Made by a program: the position numbers and the translations under genes
Notes under the pieces: model-generated
What the model was told of the DNA's origin: nothing
Seen by the model: the letters and a program-made list of their open reading frames with translations, nothing else
Databases searched by the model: none
Shown here: positions 15,617-22,616 of the stretch, one piece after another
Layout: the number at the start of each line of letters is the position of its first letter
Position numbering within the stretch: position 1 is the stretch's first letter
Assembly (NCBI GenBank): GCA_020722375.1
Contig: DYKX01000011.1
Span: 1 to 32,233, forward strand
Source: Anaerolinea thermophila
GTDB taxonomy: Bacteria; Chloroflexota; Anaerolineae; Anaerolineales; Villigracilaceae
Length of the DNA: 32,233 bases
Reading direction: 5' to 3'

Positions 15617-16558
15617 TCAGTCCCATTTCACATCGGCGTAAAAAAGGCCCGCCACATCCTCGGTCAGATCGCGGATGCGCGCGATCTCGTCCGCCGACAA
15701 ACGCTTCTTCCAATTTTCGAGATTGGCGCGGCTATCCAGTTTGACGGAATGTGTTTTGCGACTGGACAACTCCGCGGGATTTTCACTGCTCGACGCGTTG
15801 CGGATCGTTTCCTGGACTTTGGCGGTGTACGCCAACCCGAGCGACTCATACGCCCGCGCGAACCCCGCGACGGGATCGAGTGAAAGGTCCTCGTGGCGGA
15901 CGACCAAAATGGACGGTATCCGCTCGCGGGCGCCGCCCTGAGCCTGTCGAAGGGCCGCGTGGACGACGCGGTAAACCATCCGCCAGAGCAGCGCGGACTG
16001 GCCGATAATGTCGTCGGGCGGAATCCGCTCCATGTCCGCACGGAAGGGTTCGAGATGGTCGCGCATCAGCAAGGGCTGGTCGAGCAAGTCTTTGAAGTCG
16101 AACGGCCAGTTGAGTCTTTTGAGACTGCTGGCAAACCCCGCGGGGTGACGGATGGTGACGACGATGCGGCAATTGAGCCGTTCCACGAACCACGGCAGCG
16201 AGAAGACCGCGAACGGGTCTTTGAGCAACGCGGGCTGGCGCGTCACGCGTCCGCGCAGGAAGATGCCCAGGTCGCGTCCCATGCGGAGCAGGTCGCGGCG
16301 CGATTTCAGCGATTTAATTTCGGCGAGCAATCCATAGCGCAGCGCGAGGGTTTTTTGCAACGCGGGCAGAAACTCGGCTTCGTTCTCGCGCGTGATGTAC
16401 TGATACCAATGGCGGACAGGCGCGCCCATCACCCCAGGCCGATGGGACACATTGAGCGGCTCGCTGACGTAGGCGAATCCGCCCGCGGCCAGCATTTTGC
16501 CGACCCAGGTGGTGCCTGTGCGATGCGCGCCAGTGACGAGGAGGGGGTGATGAAACAT
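15617..16558 (-). CDS. Sulfotransferase-family protein (second copy type)
   Basis: The 313-residue product starts MFHHPLLVTGAHRTGTTWVG, where HRTGTTW is the PAPS 5'-phosphosulfate loop. The segment VVTIRHPAGFASSLKRL (about residues 133-149) matches the 3'-phosphate-binding region. It should sulfate a glycan or other hydroxyl acceptor. ATG 16558 was chosen because the frame upstream overlaps the neighbouring membrane-protein gene in another frame. An ALRQAQGGARER segment is encoded by a known type of dispersed palindromic repeat (15938-15957), inserted in frame. It shares little with the 242-residue sulfotransferase at 11819, so the two probably act on different positions. Confidence 0.82.
   Translation of the reverse strand: MFHHPLLVTGAHRTGTTWVGKMLAAGGFAYVSEPLNVSHRPGVMGAPVRHWYQYITRENEAEFLPALQKTLALRYGLLAEIKSLKSRRDLLRMGRDLGIFLRGRVTRQPALLKDPFAVFSLPWFVERLNCRIVVTIRHPAGFASSLKRLNWPFDFKDLLDQPLLMRDHLEPFRADMERIPPDDIIGQSALLWRMVYRVVHAALRQAQGGARERIPSILVVRHEDLSLDPVAGFARAYESLGLAYTAKVQETIRNASSSENPAELSSRKTHSVKLDSRANLENWKKRLSADEIARIRDLTEDVAGLFYADVKWD
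15938..15957. repeat. Dispersed palindromic repeat (CCTGAGCCTGTCGAAGG) inside a sulfotransferase
   Basis: The sequence CCTGAGCCTGTCGAAGG matches a dispersed repeat type I recognise from many environmental bacterial genomes, usually between genes. Here it is read in frame as LRQAQGG within the sulfotransferase. It is a single short element, not a full paired hairpin. Confidence 0.55.
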
Positions 16559-16569
16559 AGTGGAGTTTT

Positions 16570-16617
16570 GTACCGCAACATTTATGTTGCCGCTGGGCGA
16601 GATAAATCTCGCGGTAC
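16570..16617. repeat. Paired-hairpin element, GCAACAT/GCGAGAT family, copy 2
   Basis: Perfect 5-bp outer inverted repeats, GTACC (16570-16574) and GGTAC (16613-16617), enclose two hairpins. The first is GCAACAT (575-581) with ATGTTGC (584-590) around TT. The second is GCGAGAT (597-603) with ATCTCGC (606-612) around AA. Both have 7-bp stems with 2-nt loops. It sits between the sulfotransferase start and the DUF6056-like stop. Confidence 0.9.
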
Positions 16618-16626
16618 TAAAAAAAA

Positions 16627-18189
16627 TTACGGGCTTTCCTGCGACGCGGAGATGGTATCCACATCGTAGTAGATGGCCGCGCAGTAGTTGATCCAGTGAC
16701 CAGGGCGCGCATCGAGATCGTTGACGTTGGCAATACCTGACAACTCCCAGGTGACGATGTCCTTCTCGCCCGAGGCGGCCAGTTCGCGGATGCGCGCGTC
16801 GCGGGAATCCCACTGGGCGGCACGGGTTCGATAGGCAGGGATGAGCGGCAGGTTGTTGCGGATCGTCCACAGCGGGTAGAGCGCGGTGACCAACAACGCA
16901 ATGACAGCCAGAGTCGTCGTCCAACGCGGCACACTTCGCGAAAGACGCGTCGCCCACAGTCCGAGTAACCCGCCCTCGGTCAGGAGGGACGCGGCGAGCA
17001 GGACGTGCGCGGGAAAGCGGACGCGGTCCACGGGGAAGGATTGTCCGTAGGCGCTGGGAGCAAACGCGGCGACGATCAGGAGATAGGTCAGGAGCGGAAT
17101 GAGGAACAGTCCCAGCCAGGCGCGGCGAGGCAGGGAAATGTCTGCCGCTTTGGAATAGAGATAGGCGATCAGACCGCCAGAAACAAAGGTGAAGCCGAGC
17201 GGAATCTTGAGCAGGCGGGCGGACTCGGCGAAGAAGAGCGCCGCGTAGTTGAACGAGCGCAGGATGACATCCAGCAGGGACGGCGGCTCCGCGCCTTGGA
17301 TGCGGATGGCGTTGGCGGGCGTGATGAACATGCCGATCATGGCGAGCAGGGCGCCCGCGAGCGTGGCAGTGATGAGTACGAGCGCGGCGCGGCGGGTGGG
17401 GGTTTTGTTCCAGAGAAAATTGACAACCAGCGCCAGGCCAAGGATGGAAATGTGCAACGCGCCCGTGGTCTCGGAGAGTCCGCCCGCGAAGAACGCGCCG
17501 AAGAAGAGGAGGGTGATGGTTATGCTGGTCTCGATATGCCACTTTGTGGTTACTCGACCAGCGGCGAGACGAGACACACGCAAGATCCCCGCGAAGAGGA
17601 AGGAGTAGATGACGAGCGGGAGAAAATAGGTCATCAGCCCTGGCCGCCATTGCACAGATTGGAACAGATTGGGCGCGGTGTAATAGGAAATCAACGCGAC
17701 AATTTCTGCCAGCAGGAAACCTGTCCAAAAATCCCAGCGGATTTTGAGGAGGCGCGCCGCTTCGTAGAGCATCCACGTCAGCCCCGCGAGCCAAAGCAGG
17801 AGGGACGTCACCGCCAGCAGAGCCACGCCGCGCGGCCCGAACAGGTCGGTGAGCCACGCCACCATTTCGTTGGAGAAGCGGTTGGACGTGTACCAGTATT
17901 TGATGAGGCTGGCCGTCAATGGATCGTAGCCGATCAGCCGCGCCGAGATGCAGTAGTCATCGCCAATGGGACGGATGAACGCGGCGAGGTAGGCGTAGAG
18001 TGAAAGCGCCGCGGCAGATGTGATGGCGAAGAGTCTGGTGGGGAGGGATTTGAGCAAGGGAAAATCCGAGATGCGAGTTAGGAATAGGTATTGCGTATTG
18101 CGTGTTGTGTATTGCGTGTTGCGTATTGCGTAGTGTGTGAGGGCAAAAATATCAGCGATGAGTTTGCAGATCGTAAATGATGTAGCCAT
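16627..18189 (-). CDS. Polytopic membrane protein, DUF6056-like (putative glycosyltransferase-like)
   Basis: This protein of about 520 residues has around twelve predicted membrane segments. An early loop carries IRPIGDDYCIS, and YYTAPNLFQSVQWRPGLMTYFLPL follows. That layout resembles DUF6056 proteins and lipid-linked-sugar GT-C enzymes, where acidic residues in the first loop are catalytic; the activity here is inferred. The N-terminus is doubtful. ATG 18189 lies inside the GT39-like gene, and the next 45 residues come from that overlap and from a heptamer array (YAIRNTQYTTRNTQY). A TTG at 18057, just before LLKSLPTRLFAITS, may be the real start. Its neighbours place it in the polysaccharide cluster. 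Confidence 0.7.
   Translation of the reverse strand: MATSFTICKLIADIFALTHYAIRNTQYTTRNTQYLFLTRISDFPLLKSLPTRLFAITSAAALSLYAYLAAFIRPIGDDYCISARLIGYDPLTASLIKYWYTSNRFSNEMVAWLTDLFGPRGVALLAVTSLLLWLAGLTWMLYEAARLLKIRWDFWTGFLLAEIVALISYYTAPNLFQSVQWRPGLMTYFLPLVIYSFLFAGILRVSRLAAGRVTTKWHIETSITITLLFFGAFFAGGLSETTGALHISILGLALVVNFLWNKTPTRRAALVLITATLAGALLAMIGMFITPANAIRIQGAEPPSLLDVILRSFNYAALFFAESARLLKIPLGFTFVSGGLIAYLYSKAADISLPRRAWLGLFLIPLLTYLLIVAAFAPSAYGQSFPVDRVRFPAHVLLAASLLTEGGLLGLWATRLSRSVPRWTTTLAVIALLVTALYPLWTIRNNLPLIPAYRTRAAQWDSRDARIRELAASGEKDIVTWELSGIANVNDLDARPGHWINYCAAIYYDVDTISASQESP
18073..18137 (-). repeat. Heptamer array (GAGTTAG then GTATTGC) at the DUF6056-like N-terminus
   Basis: Units GAGTTAG and GTATTGC, with variants GTGTTGC and GTGTTGT, follow each other in nearly strict 7-bp register over about 65 bp. 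It overlaps the possible coding region of the membrane protein as YAIRNTQ repeats. A related array is at 19115-19151. Confidence 0.85.
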
Positions 18190-19768
18190 CGCCTTCTGCA
18201 AATATCGCGAAGCGCGAGAGACGTTCTTGCAGGTCGGGCTGGCGTTTCAGGTCGGCGAGGTCGGTGACGAGGAAGAGGTCTTTGTTCTTGGTCAGGCGGT
18301 CGAAATATTTTTCAACGGTCTGTCCACCGCCGCGCAGGGCATGATACTCCCTATCGGATGAATCAGGCCAGTTGGCGGCGCCCGTCCAACCCCAGTAGGC
18401 GAGCGGGAGGGCGTACTCCTGCGTCAACGCGACGACGCGGTGACCACGCACGGTCTCGCCGATTTGATTCCAGAACGCGGCTTGTGGACGGTAGTCCACG
18501 GATTTGAGGGCGGCGCGGGAGGTCCAGAGCGCGGCGAGGAGGCAGAGGGTCAGGATGGAGGCGGCGAAGATTTTGTAGCGCAAATTGGCAATTTGCGTTA
18601 CAAGCGCGTCCGCGAGCGGAGTCAACGCGAGCGCGGCGATGGGGACGAGCGGCAGGCTGTAGTAGTCGTGGGTGGAGATGTGATAGTCGAAGAAAATGCC
18701 GAAGGCGAAGTACGCGGCCCAAAGTCCGAGCAGGAACGTGCGCGTGGGTTTGGAGTCCACGAGCAGGAGGCCGAGGAGGGCAAGCGCGAAGGGGAAGAGT
18801 CCGAGGACGTTGTCGAGCATCCCCGCCCAGCCGAGATAAAAATTGGGCGAGAGGAAAAGTTCGGGCATGAAGCGTCCGCCGAATTGCTGACCGAGGAAGC
18901 CGCGCGACAGTCCATAGACCACCCAGCCGAGGCCAGGCAGGATTCCAAGCGCGGCCATGATCCACACCTGCTTGTTGCGGAGAATGTCGCGAACGGATGC
19001 GCGTCCGAGGGTGGCGCCGAGCGCGCCGCCGATGACGAAGAAGGCCGCGTTCAGTTTGATGAAGATGGCGAGGCCGCCGAGGAGGGAGGCGAGGAGGACG
19101 TAGAGCCAGAAGAATGTTGCGTGTTGCGTGTTGCGTATTGCGTATTGCGTAATGGGTCGCGAGGTAGGGGTGAGGGAGTGCGACCAGCGGTTGACTGCCC
19201 ACCAGAAGGCTACGAGGAGCGCGGCCATGAGGGGATCGGGTTGGAAAGAGCGGCTGGCGATGACGGCGTAGGGGAGCAGGAGGTAAAAGGCCGCGGTGAA
19301 GAGCGCGGCGTCGGTCGGTACACGGATTACACGGATTGGACGGATTTCACGAATTTCTTTTTTATTTTCTTCTTTGGAATCTGCATTTCCAAAAAGATCG
19401 CGGGCGAGGAGATAGAGGAAGATGCCGCCAATCAACCAAAAGAGACTGGAGTAGATGCGCGCCACCCAGAGTTGTTCGCCTGTGAATTTCCACGTGAAGA
19501 CAGTGAGTTTTTCGAGAATTTCCGGTTCGATGGTGGCGCGCAGTTTTCCCTGCTGGATCGCAAACTCGCGTTGCTGTGCGGGCGCGTCCGTGAGAGTCTC
19601 GTAGTACATGCCGCGTGCCTTGAGTGCGGAGAAGAGTTGCCGCGTGGGATGAAAATCCAGCGGCAGGTCGGTCAGGTCGTAGAGACGGATGCCAAGAGCC
19701 GCGATGAAAATGACGAGGAGCGCGAGGGTGTGGTAACGGCCAAAGAGGGAGCGAGGGGATTCGTCCAT
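18152..19768 (-). CDS. GT39-like (ArnT/PMT-type) membrane glycosyltransferase, paralogue 1
   Basis: The 538-residue protein has a GT-C layout with about ten membrane segments. The first loop reads LYDLTDLPLDFHPTRQLFSALKAR with the acidic residues expected of lipid-phosphate-sugar-dependent enzymes, and ASRSFQPDPLMAALLVAFWW follows. It probably transfers a sugar from a polyprenyl-phosphate donor on the outer face of the membrane. It is a clear paralogue of the gene at 21009. Three repeat insertions are read in frame: a nonamer array (EIREIRPIRVIRVP), a heptamer array (ITQYAIRNTQHAT) and a hairpin repeat (VTQIANLRYKI). None breaks the frame. The start ATG at 19768 follows a repeat-containing 87-bp gap. 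Confidence 0.85.
   Translation of the reverse strand: MDESPRSLFGRYHTLALLVIFIAALGIRLYDLTDLPLDFHPTRQLFSALKARGMYYETLTDAPAQQREFAIQQGKLRATIEPEILEKLTVFTWKFTGEQLWVARIYSSLFWLIGGIFLYLLARDLFGNADSKEENKKEIREIRPIRVIRVPTDAALFTAAFYLLLPYAVIASRSFQPDPLMAALLVAFWWAVNRWSHSLTPTSRPITQYAIRNTQHATFFWLYVLLASLLGGLAIFIKLNAAFFVIGGALGATLGRASVRDILRNKQVWIMAALGILPGLGWVVYGLSRGFLGQQFGGRFMPELFLSPNFYLGWAGMLDNVLGLFPFALALLGLLLVDSKPTRTFLLGLWAAYFAFGIFFDYHISTHDYYSLPLVPIAALALTPLADALVTQIANLRYKIFAASILTLCLLAALWTSRAALKSVDYRPQAAFWNQIGETVRGHRVVALTQEYALPLAYWGWTGAANWPDSSDREYHALRGGGQTVEKYFDRLTKNKDLFLVTDLADLKRQPDLQERLSRFAIFAEGDGYIIYDLQTHR
18573..18603. repeat. Single hairpin of the CAAATTGCC family (inside GT39-like gene)
   Basis: TTGTA at 18573-18577 and TACAA at 18599-18603 enclose CGCAAATT (579-586) and AATTTGCG (590-597) around a GGC loop. 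Core, loop and outer ends resemble the first hairpin of the dnaE elements. It is read in frame as TQIANLRYK. Confidence 0.85.
19115..19151 (-). repeat. Heptamer array (TGTTGCG/TATTGCG) inside GT39-like gene
   Basis: Five 7-bp units, variants TGTTGCG and TATTGCG, are read in frame as QYAIRNTQHAT in a loop between membrane segments of paralogue 1. A different array sits at the matching loop of paralogue 2 (21962-22000). Confidence 0.88.
19319..19356 (-). repeat. Nonamer array (ACACGGATT) inside GT39-like gene
   Basis: Units ACACGGATT, ACACGGATT, GGACGGATT and TCACGAATT follow in exact 9-bp register. Since 9 bp is three codons, it encodes the repetitive EIREIRPIRVIRV without shifting the frame. 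It lies in a loop absent from paralogue 2. Confidence 0.88.
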
Positions 19769-19798
19769 GGGAAAGCCCGCCTATTTTAACCCCTATTC

Positions 19799-19866
19799 GG
19801 ACGCGGACGAGCGCGGATTTACGCGGATAATTTCTTTTTCCGCGTTTTCAGCGTTCATCCGCGTCC
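19799..19866. repeat. Miniature inverted-repeat element, CGCGGATT variant
   Basis: GGACGCGGA at 19799-19807 and its inverted copy TCCGCGTCC at 19858-19866 enclose further CGCGGATT-like units, forming a 68-bp element. It covers the stop codon of the GT2 gene at 19855. It is a variant of the CACGGATT elements at 1855 and 25633-26224. Confidence 0.75.
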
Positions 19867-20790
19867 CGAAAAAATCCGCTTTCGTCGCTTCAATACCATA
19901 TCGCGCAGTTTTCCCAGTCCAACCAAATTGAGCAACGCTGAGCCAAGCAGATTGAGACGCGCGAGGGCCGTAGGCGGATGGAGGAAGAAGGCCCGCGTCC
20001 ATGCTGTGAGACTGGCGGCGGACTGACCACCATCGAGGAGGTAGCGCGCGTCCACGCGGTGGGCGGAGGCAAGAGCACGATGCGAGATAGAAGATAGAAG
20101 ATAGGAGGTAGGCTCGTAGATTTTTGCCCAGTCGAGGATGCGGAAGGCTTCACGGCCAAACTCACTGGCTTTGGCGCGGTTTTTAGCCGCAGGATGATAG
20201 CGCGCCGCCGCCCAAATCTGCGGGACGTGGAGAATCCTCCCCAGGCAGGCTATACGAATCCAGAGATGGTGGTCGAGCAGGAAGTGGAAGGATGTATCCA
20301 ATCCACCTGCCCTCTCATACGCGTCCCGCCGCATGAACACGGCGGGCTGTCCGATGATCTGAAACGAGAGCAAATCTTCGAGCGTAAGTTGTCGGTAACG
20401 GAGAGTGTTGAAAGTCTGACCGTTTTCGTTCACGGCGAGCATGTCCGCGTAGACGAGGGCCGCTTCGGGATTTTTCTCGAGGGCTTCTACGGCAGCCGCG
20501 ACCGTGCCAGGCAGATAGTAATCGTCCGAGTTGAGCCAGGCGACAATGTCCCCTTTGGCGCGCGCCATGCCCTTGTTGATGGCATCGGCCTGGCCCGCGT
20601 CTTTTTCCGAAACCCAGTAGGCAAGGCGAGACGCGTATTTTTTGATGATATCAACCGAACCGTCTGTCGAGCCGCCGTCCATGACGAGGGTTTCGATGTC
20701 CGCGTAATCCTGATTCAGGACAGATTGAATGGTCTGTTCCAGATAGGAGGCTTGGTTGAAGGAGGGGGTGACGATGGAGACGAGGGTCAT
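19855..20790 (-). CDS. Glycosyltransferase family 2 (second)
   Basis: This 311-residue cytoplasmic enzyme begins MTLVSIVTPSFNQASYLEQT and has TLVMDGGSTDGS, SEKDAGQADAINKGM and VAWLNSDDYYLPG with the metal-binding aspartates. QPAVFMRRDAYE and LLDHHLWIRIA complete the GT-A core. It is a close relative of the GT2 at 14830. A tail of about 80 residues carries a short heptamer array read as YLLSSISHR (20083-20113). The stop codon and the last residues lie in the CGCGGATT element, so the original C-terminus was probably altered. It should add a sugar during repeat-unit assembly. Confidence 0.92.
   Translation of the reverse strand: MTLVSIVTPSFNQASYLEQTIQSVLNQDYADIETLVMDGGSTDGSVDIIKKYASRLAYWVSEKDAGQADAINKGMARAKGDIVAWLNSDDYYLPGTVAAAVEALEKNPEAALVYADMLAVNENGQTFNTLRYRQLTLEDLLSFQIIGQPAVFMRRDAYERAGGLDTSFHFLLDHHLWIRIACLGRILHVPQIWAAARYHPAAKNRAKASEFGREAFRILDWAKIYEPTSYLLSSISHRALASAHRVDARYLLDGGQSAASLTAWTRAFFLHPPTALARLNLLGSALLNLVGLGKLRDMVLKRRKRIFSGRG
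20083..20113 (-). repeat. Heptamer array (AGATAGA) inside GT2 gene
   Basis: AGATAGA, AGATAGA, AGATAGG and AGGTAGG follow in 7-bp register and are translated as part of TSYLLSSISH in the C-terminal tail of the GT2, outside its catalytic core. Confidence 0.75.
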
Positions 20791-20830
20791 TTAGTAATCA
20801 GTGATCAGTAATCAGTAATCAGTTATCAGT
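20791..20830 (+). repeat. Heptamer array (AGTAATC/AGTGATC)
   Basis: Six 7-bp units, AGTAATC, AGTGATC, AGTAATC, AGTAATC, AGTTATC and AGTTTGG, lie directly in front of the GT2 start codon. They occupy the region where its ribosome-binding site would be. Confidence 0.85.
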
Positions 20831-20864
20831 TTGGGTGAGGATCGGTCGAAGACCTTTGTATGTC

Positions 20865-20988
20865 AGCACGGGTAATTCATCCCCGTGCGGTACCCGAGGC
20901 GAGGGGAACGCGCGTCGGGGAGGTGGAGTCCGTTTCGATACGCGTTCGCGCGGCGACCATATCCGCACGGGGATAAGATCGCCGTGCT
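20865..20988. repeat. Paired-hairpin element, GCACGGGG family, long spacer
   Basis: Two 26-bp arms, 20865-20890 and 20963-20988, are inverted copies of each other with about five mismatches. Each arm is itself a hairpin, with GCACGGG and CCCGTGC on the left and GCACGG and CCGTGC on the right. About 70 bp separates them. It fills most of the gap between the GT2 and GT39-like genes, which otherwise holds no gene. Confidence 0.75.
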
Positions 20989-21008
20989 CAGATACGAAGC
21001 CCTTCGGG

Positions 21009-22517
21009 CTAACGCAAATCATACAACACAAATCCCTCACCTTGCGCCGCGATGGAATCATCAGCCAGAATCTTTTTCAGGTCGGGCTGCTTGTCGAGTT
21101 GGTTGAAGGCCGTCACCAGAAAATATTCCTTGTCGGCAGTCAACTCATCGAAACGCGCGGACACATCACGGCCCGCGTTGCGAGCCGCGGCCAGGTCCGT
21201 GCTGAGCGGCCACAAGGTCACCTTGCGCCAGCCCCACAGCATCAGCCGATAGCCGTAGTCCTGCGTCAGCGCGATGGTGTCCGCGTCGGCGGGGATGGAT
21301 TGACCGACCGACTCCCAGAACGCGGGTTCGTGACGAAAATCTTCGGCGACGAGGACGGACCGCGCCACCCACGACTGATATCCAACCAACGCGACGATCA
21401 CTGCAACGAAGGCGGCGCGTCGCGCGAGACCTGCGCGGGCCGCGGCCTCGAGAATCGGATTCAACACGGACGCGAGTCCCAGCGCAAGGATGGGGATGAG
21501 TTGAATGTGGTAGTAACTGTGCGTGTACATCTGGAAGGGCAGCGTCAGCCCGTAGGCCGCGTAGCCGATCCACAAGCCGATGAGCAGCCAGCGCAGACGC
21601 GGCGGAGCGAGGAACACGCCCGCGATGGACGCGAAGATGACCGTCAACCCGAAGAGACTGCCGATGAATCCCAGCCAGTCCGCGTAGAAGTGGATGCTGG
21701 TGATGAGTTTGAAGAGCGCCACCGACCAACTGAAAAAGTATTCGGTGGAGCGGCCTGAATTGAGTAAAACGTAAAACGCAAAGGCAGGAAGGATCATGAG
21801 GAGACCCATCACCCAGACTTGTTTCGATTTCCAGAAGTCCCTGCGGAGGGTGAACAGCGCCAACGCAATGGCCGCCGCGCCGACAAAGAAGGCGATGACG
21901 ATTTTGACGAGGGTCGCGAGGCCGAGGAAGAGGCCTGCAAGGAGGGCGAAGCGCCAGGATTGCGAGTTAGGGGATACGGGATAGGAGTTAGGAGTTAGGG
22001 ATTCCGACCAACGATAGAGAAAGTAGATGCCGATGACAAAGGCGGAGGTCATCAGCGGGTCGGGTTGGAAGGAGCGGCTGGCCTGAACGGAAAACGGCAG
22101 GACGAGGTAGAACGTCAGCGCGGCGAGGGCAGACCAGGGAGAGATGGCGCGACGGAGCAGATCGTAGAGGGCGAGTCCCGCGAGGAGCCAAAAGAGAGTC
22201 CCCCAAATGCGCGGGGTGGCGTAGTTCTCTCCGCCAGTGAAGCGCCAGGCGACCGCGACGATCGATTCGATGATGGGCGGCTCGTACTGTCCCACCGCGC
22301 GGCGGAAGGACTCAGTGAGGGCGAGGGTCTGCGCGTCCGTGTCGGGGAGGAGGCGGTAGTAGATGTCGCGGGCGACGAGGGAGTTGCGGAGTTGGCGCGA
22401 GGGCTGGAAGTCCAGCGGGGGATCCGTCAGGTCGAGGAGTCGGAGGAGTCCGCCGAGGGCGAGGAGAAGGATGAGGAGGGCGCGGCCCGCGAGGGGTCGG
22501 GGGAGAGGCGAGGGCAT
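21009..22517 (-). CDS. GT39-like (ArnT/PMT-type) membrane glycosyltransferase, paralogue 2
   Basis: The 502-residue protein shares order and motifs with the gene at 18152. LLDLTDPPLDFQPSRQLRNSLVAR lies in the first loop, TPRIWGTLFWLLAGLALYDLL follows, and then QASRSFQPDPLMTSAFVIGIYF. About ten membrane segments are predicted. Such GT-C enzymes use polyprenyl-phosphate sugars on the outer membrane face; the acceptor here is presumably the cluster's glycan. The loop after YRWSE holds an in-frame heptamer array (LTPNSYPVSPNSQS), at the same place where paralogue 1 has a different array. ATG 22517 follows a 98-bp gap filled with three repeat arrays. Confidence 0.86.
   Translation of the reverse strand: MPSPLPRPLAGRALLILLLALGGLLRLLDLTDPPLDFQPSRQLRNSLVARDIYYRLLPDTDAQTLALTESFRRAVGQYEPPIIESIVAVAWRFTGGENYATPRIWGTLFWLLAGLALYDLLRRAISPWSALAALTFYLVLPFSVQASRSFQPDPLMTSAFVIGIYFLYRWSESLTPNSYPVSPNSQSWRFALLAGLFLGLATLVKIVIAFFVGAAAIALALFTLRRDFWKSKQVWVMGLLMILPAFAFYVLLNSGRSTEYFFSWSVALFKLITSIHFYADWLGFIGSLFGLTVIFASIAGVFLAPPRLRWLLIGLWIGYAAYGLTLPFQMYTHSYYHIQLIPILALGLASVLNPILEAAARAGLARRAAFVAVIVALVGYQSWVARSVLVAEDFRHEPAFWESVGQSIPADADTIALTQDYGYRLMLWGWRKVTLWPLSTDLAAARNAGRDVSARFDELTADKEYFLVTAFNQLDKQPDLKKILADDSIAAQGEGFVLYDLR
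21962..22000 (-). repeat. Heptamer array (GAGTTAG/GGGATAC) inside GT39-like gene
   Basis: GAGTTAG, GGGATAC, GGGATAG, GAGTTAG, GAGTTAG and GGATTCC follow in 7-bp register and are translated as part of LTPNSYPVSPNSQS in paralogue 2. Confidence 0.82.
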
Positions 22518-22520
22518 GTG

Positions 22521-22616
22521 GATCGAAGGTTGAAAGTCGAAGGTCAGTTACGAGTTACAGGTTACAAGTTACAGGTTACGGACGTGTCTACGTGTGTACT
22601 TGTTTACTTGTCTACG
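22521..22616 (+). repeat. Three consecutive short tandem arrays
   Basis: The whole gap between the GT39-like start and the DUF115-like stop consists of repeats. GTTGAAA/GTCGAAG heptamers run to about 22547, GTTACAG/GTTACAA heptamers to about 22581, and the 10-bp TGTGTACTTG type continues to 22616. No promoter or gene is seen here. Confidence 0.85.

Noticed and set aside
16559-17857. Upstream extension of the sulfotransferase frame to 746 residues
   Set aside because: The extra part overlaps the membrane-protein gene in another frame, is arginine/histidine-rich and lacks motifs; the family start is at 16558.
18440-19789. Plus-strand frame of 449 codons opposite the GT39-like gene
   Set aside because: It is antisense to a clear membrane glycosyltransferase and is a low-complexity, Glu/Gly/Arg-rich product; shadow frame.
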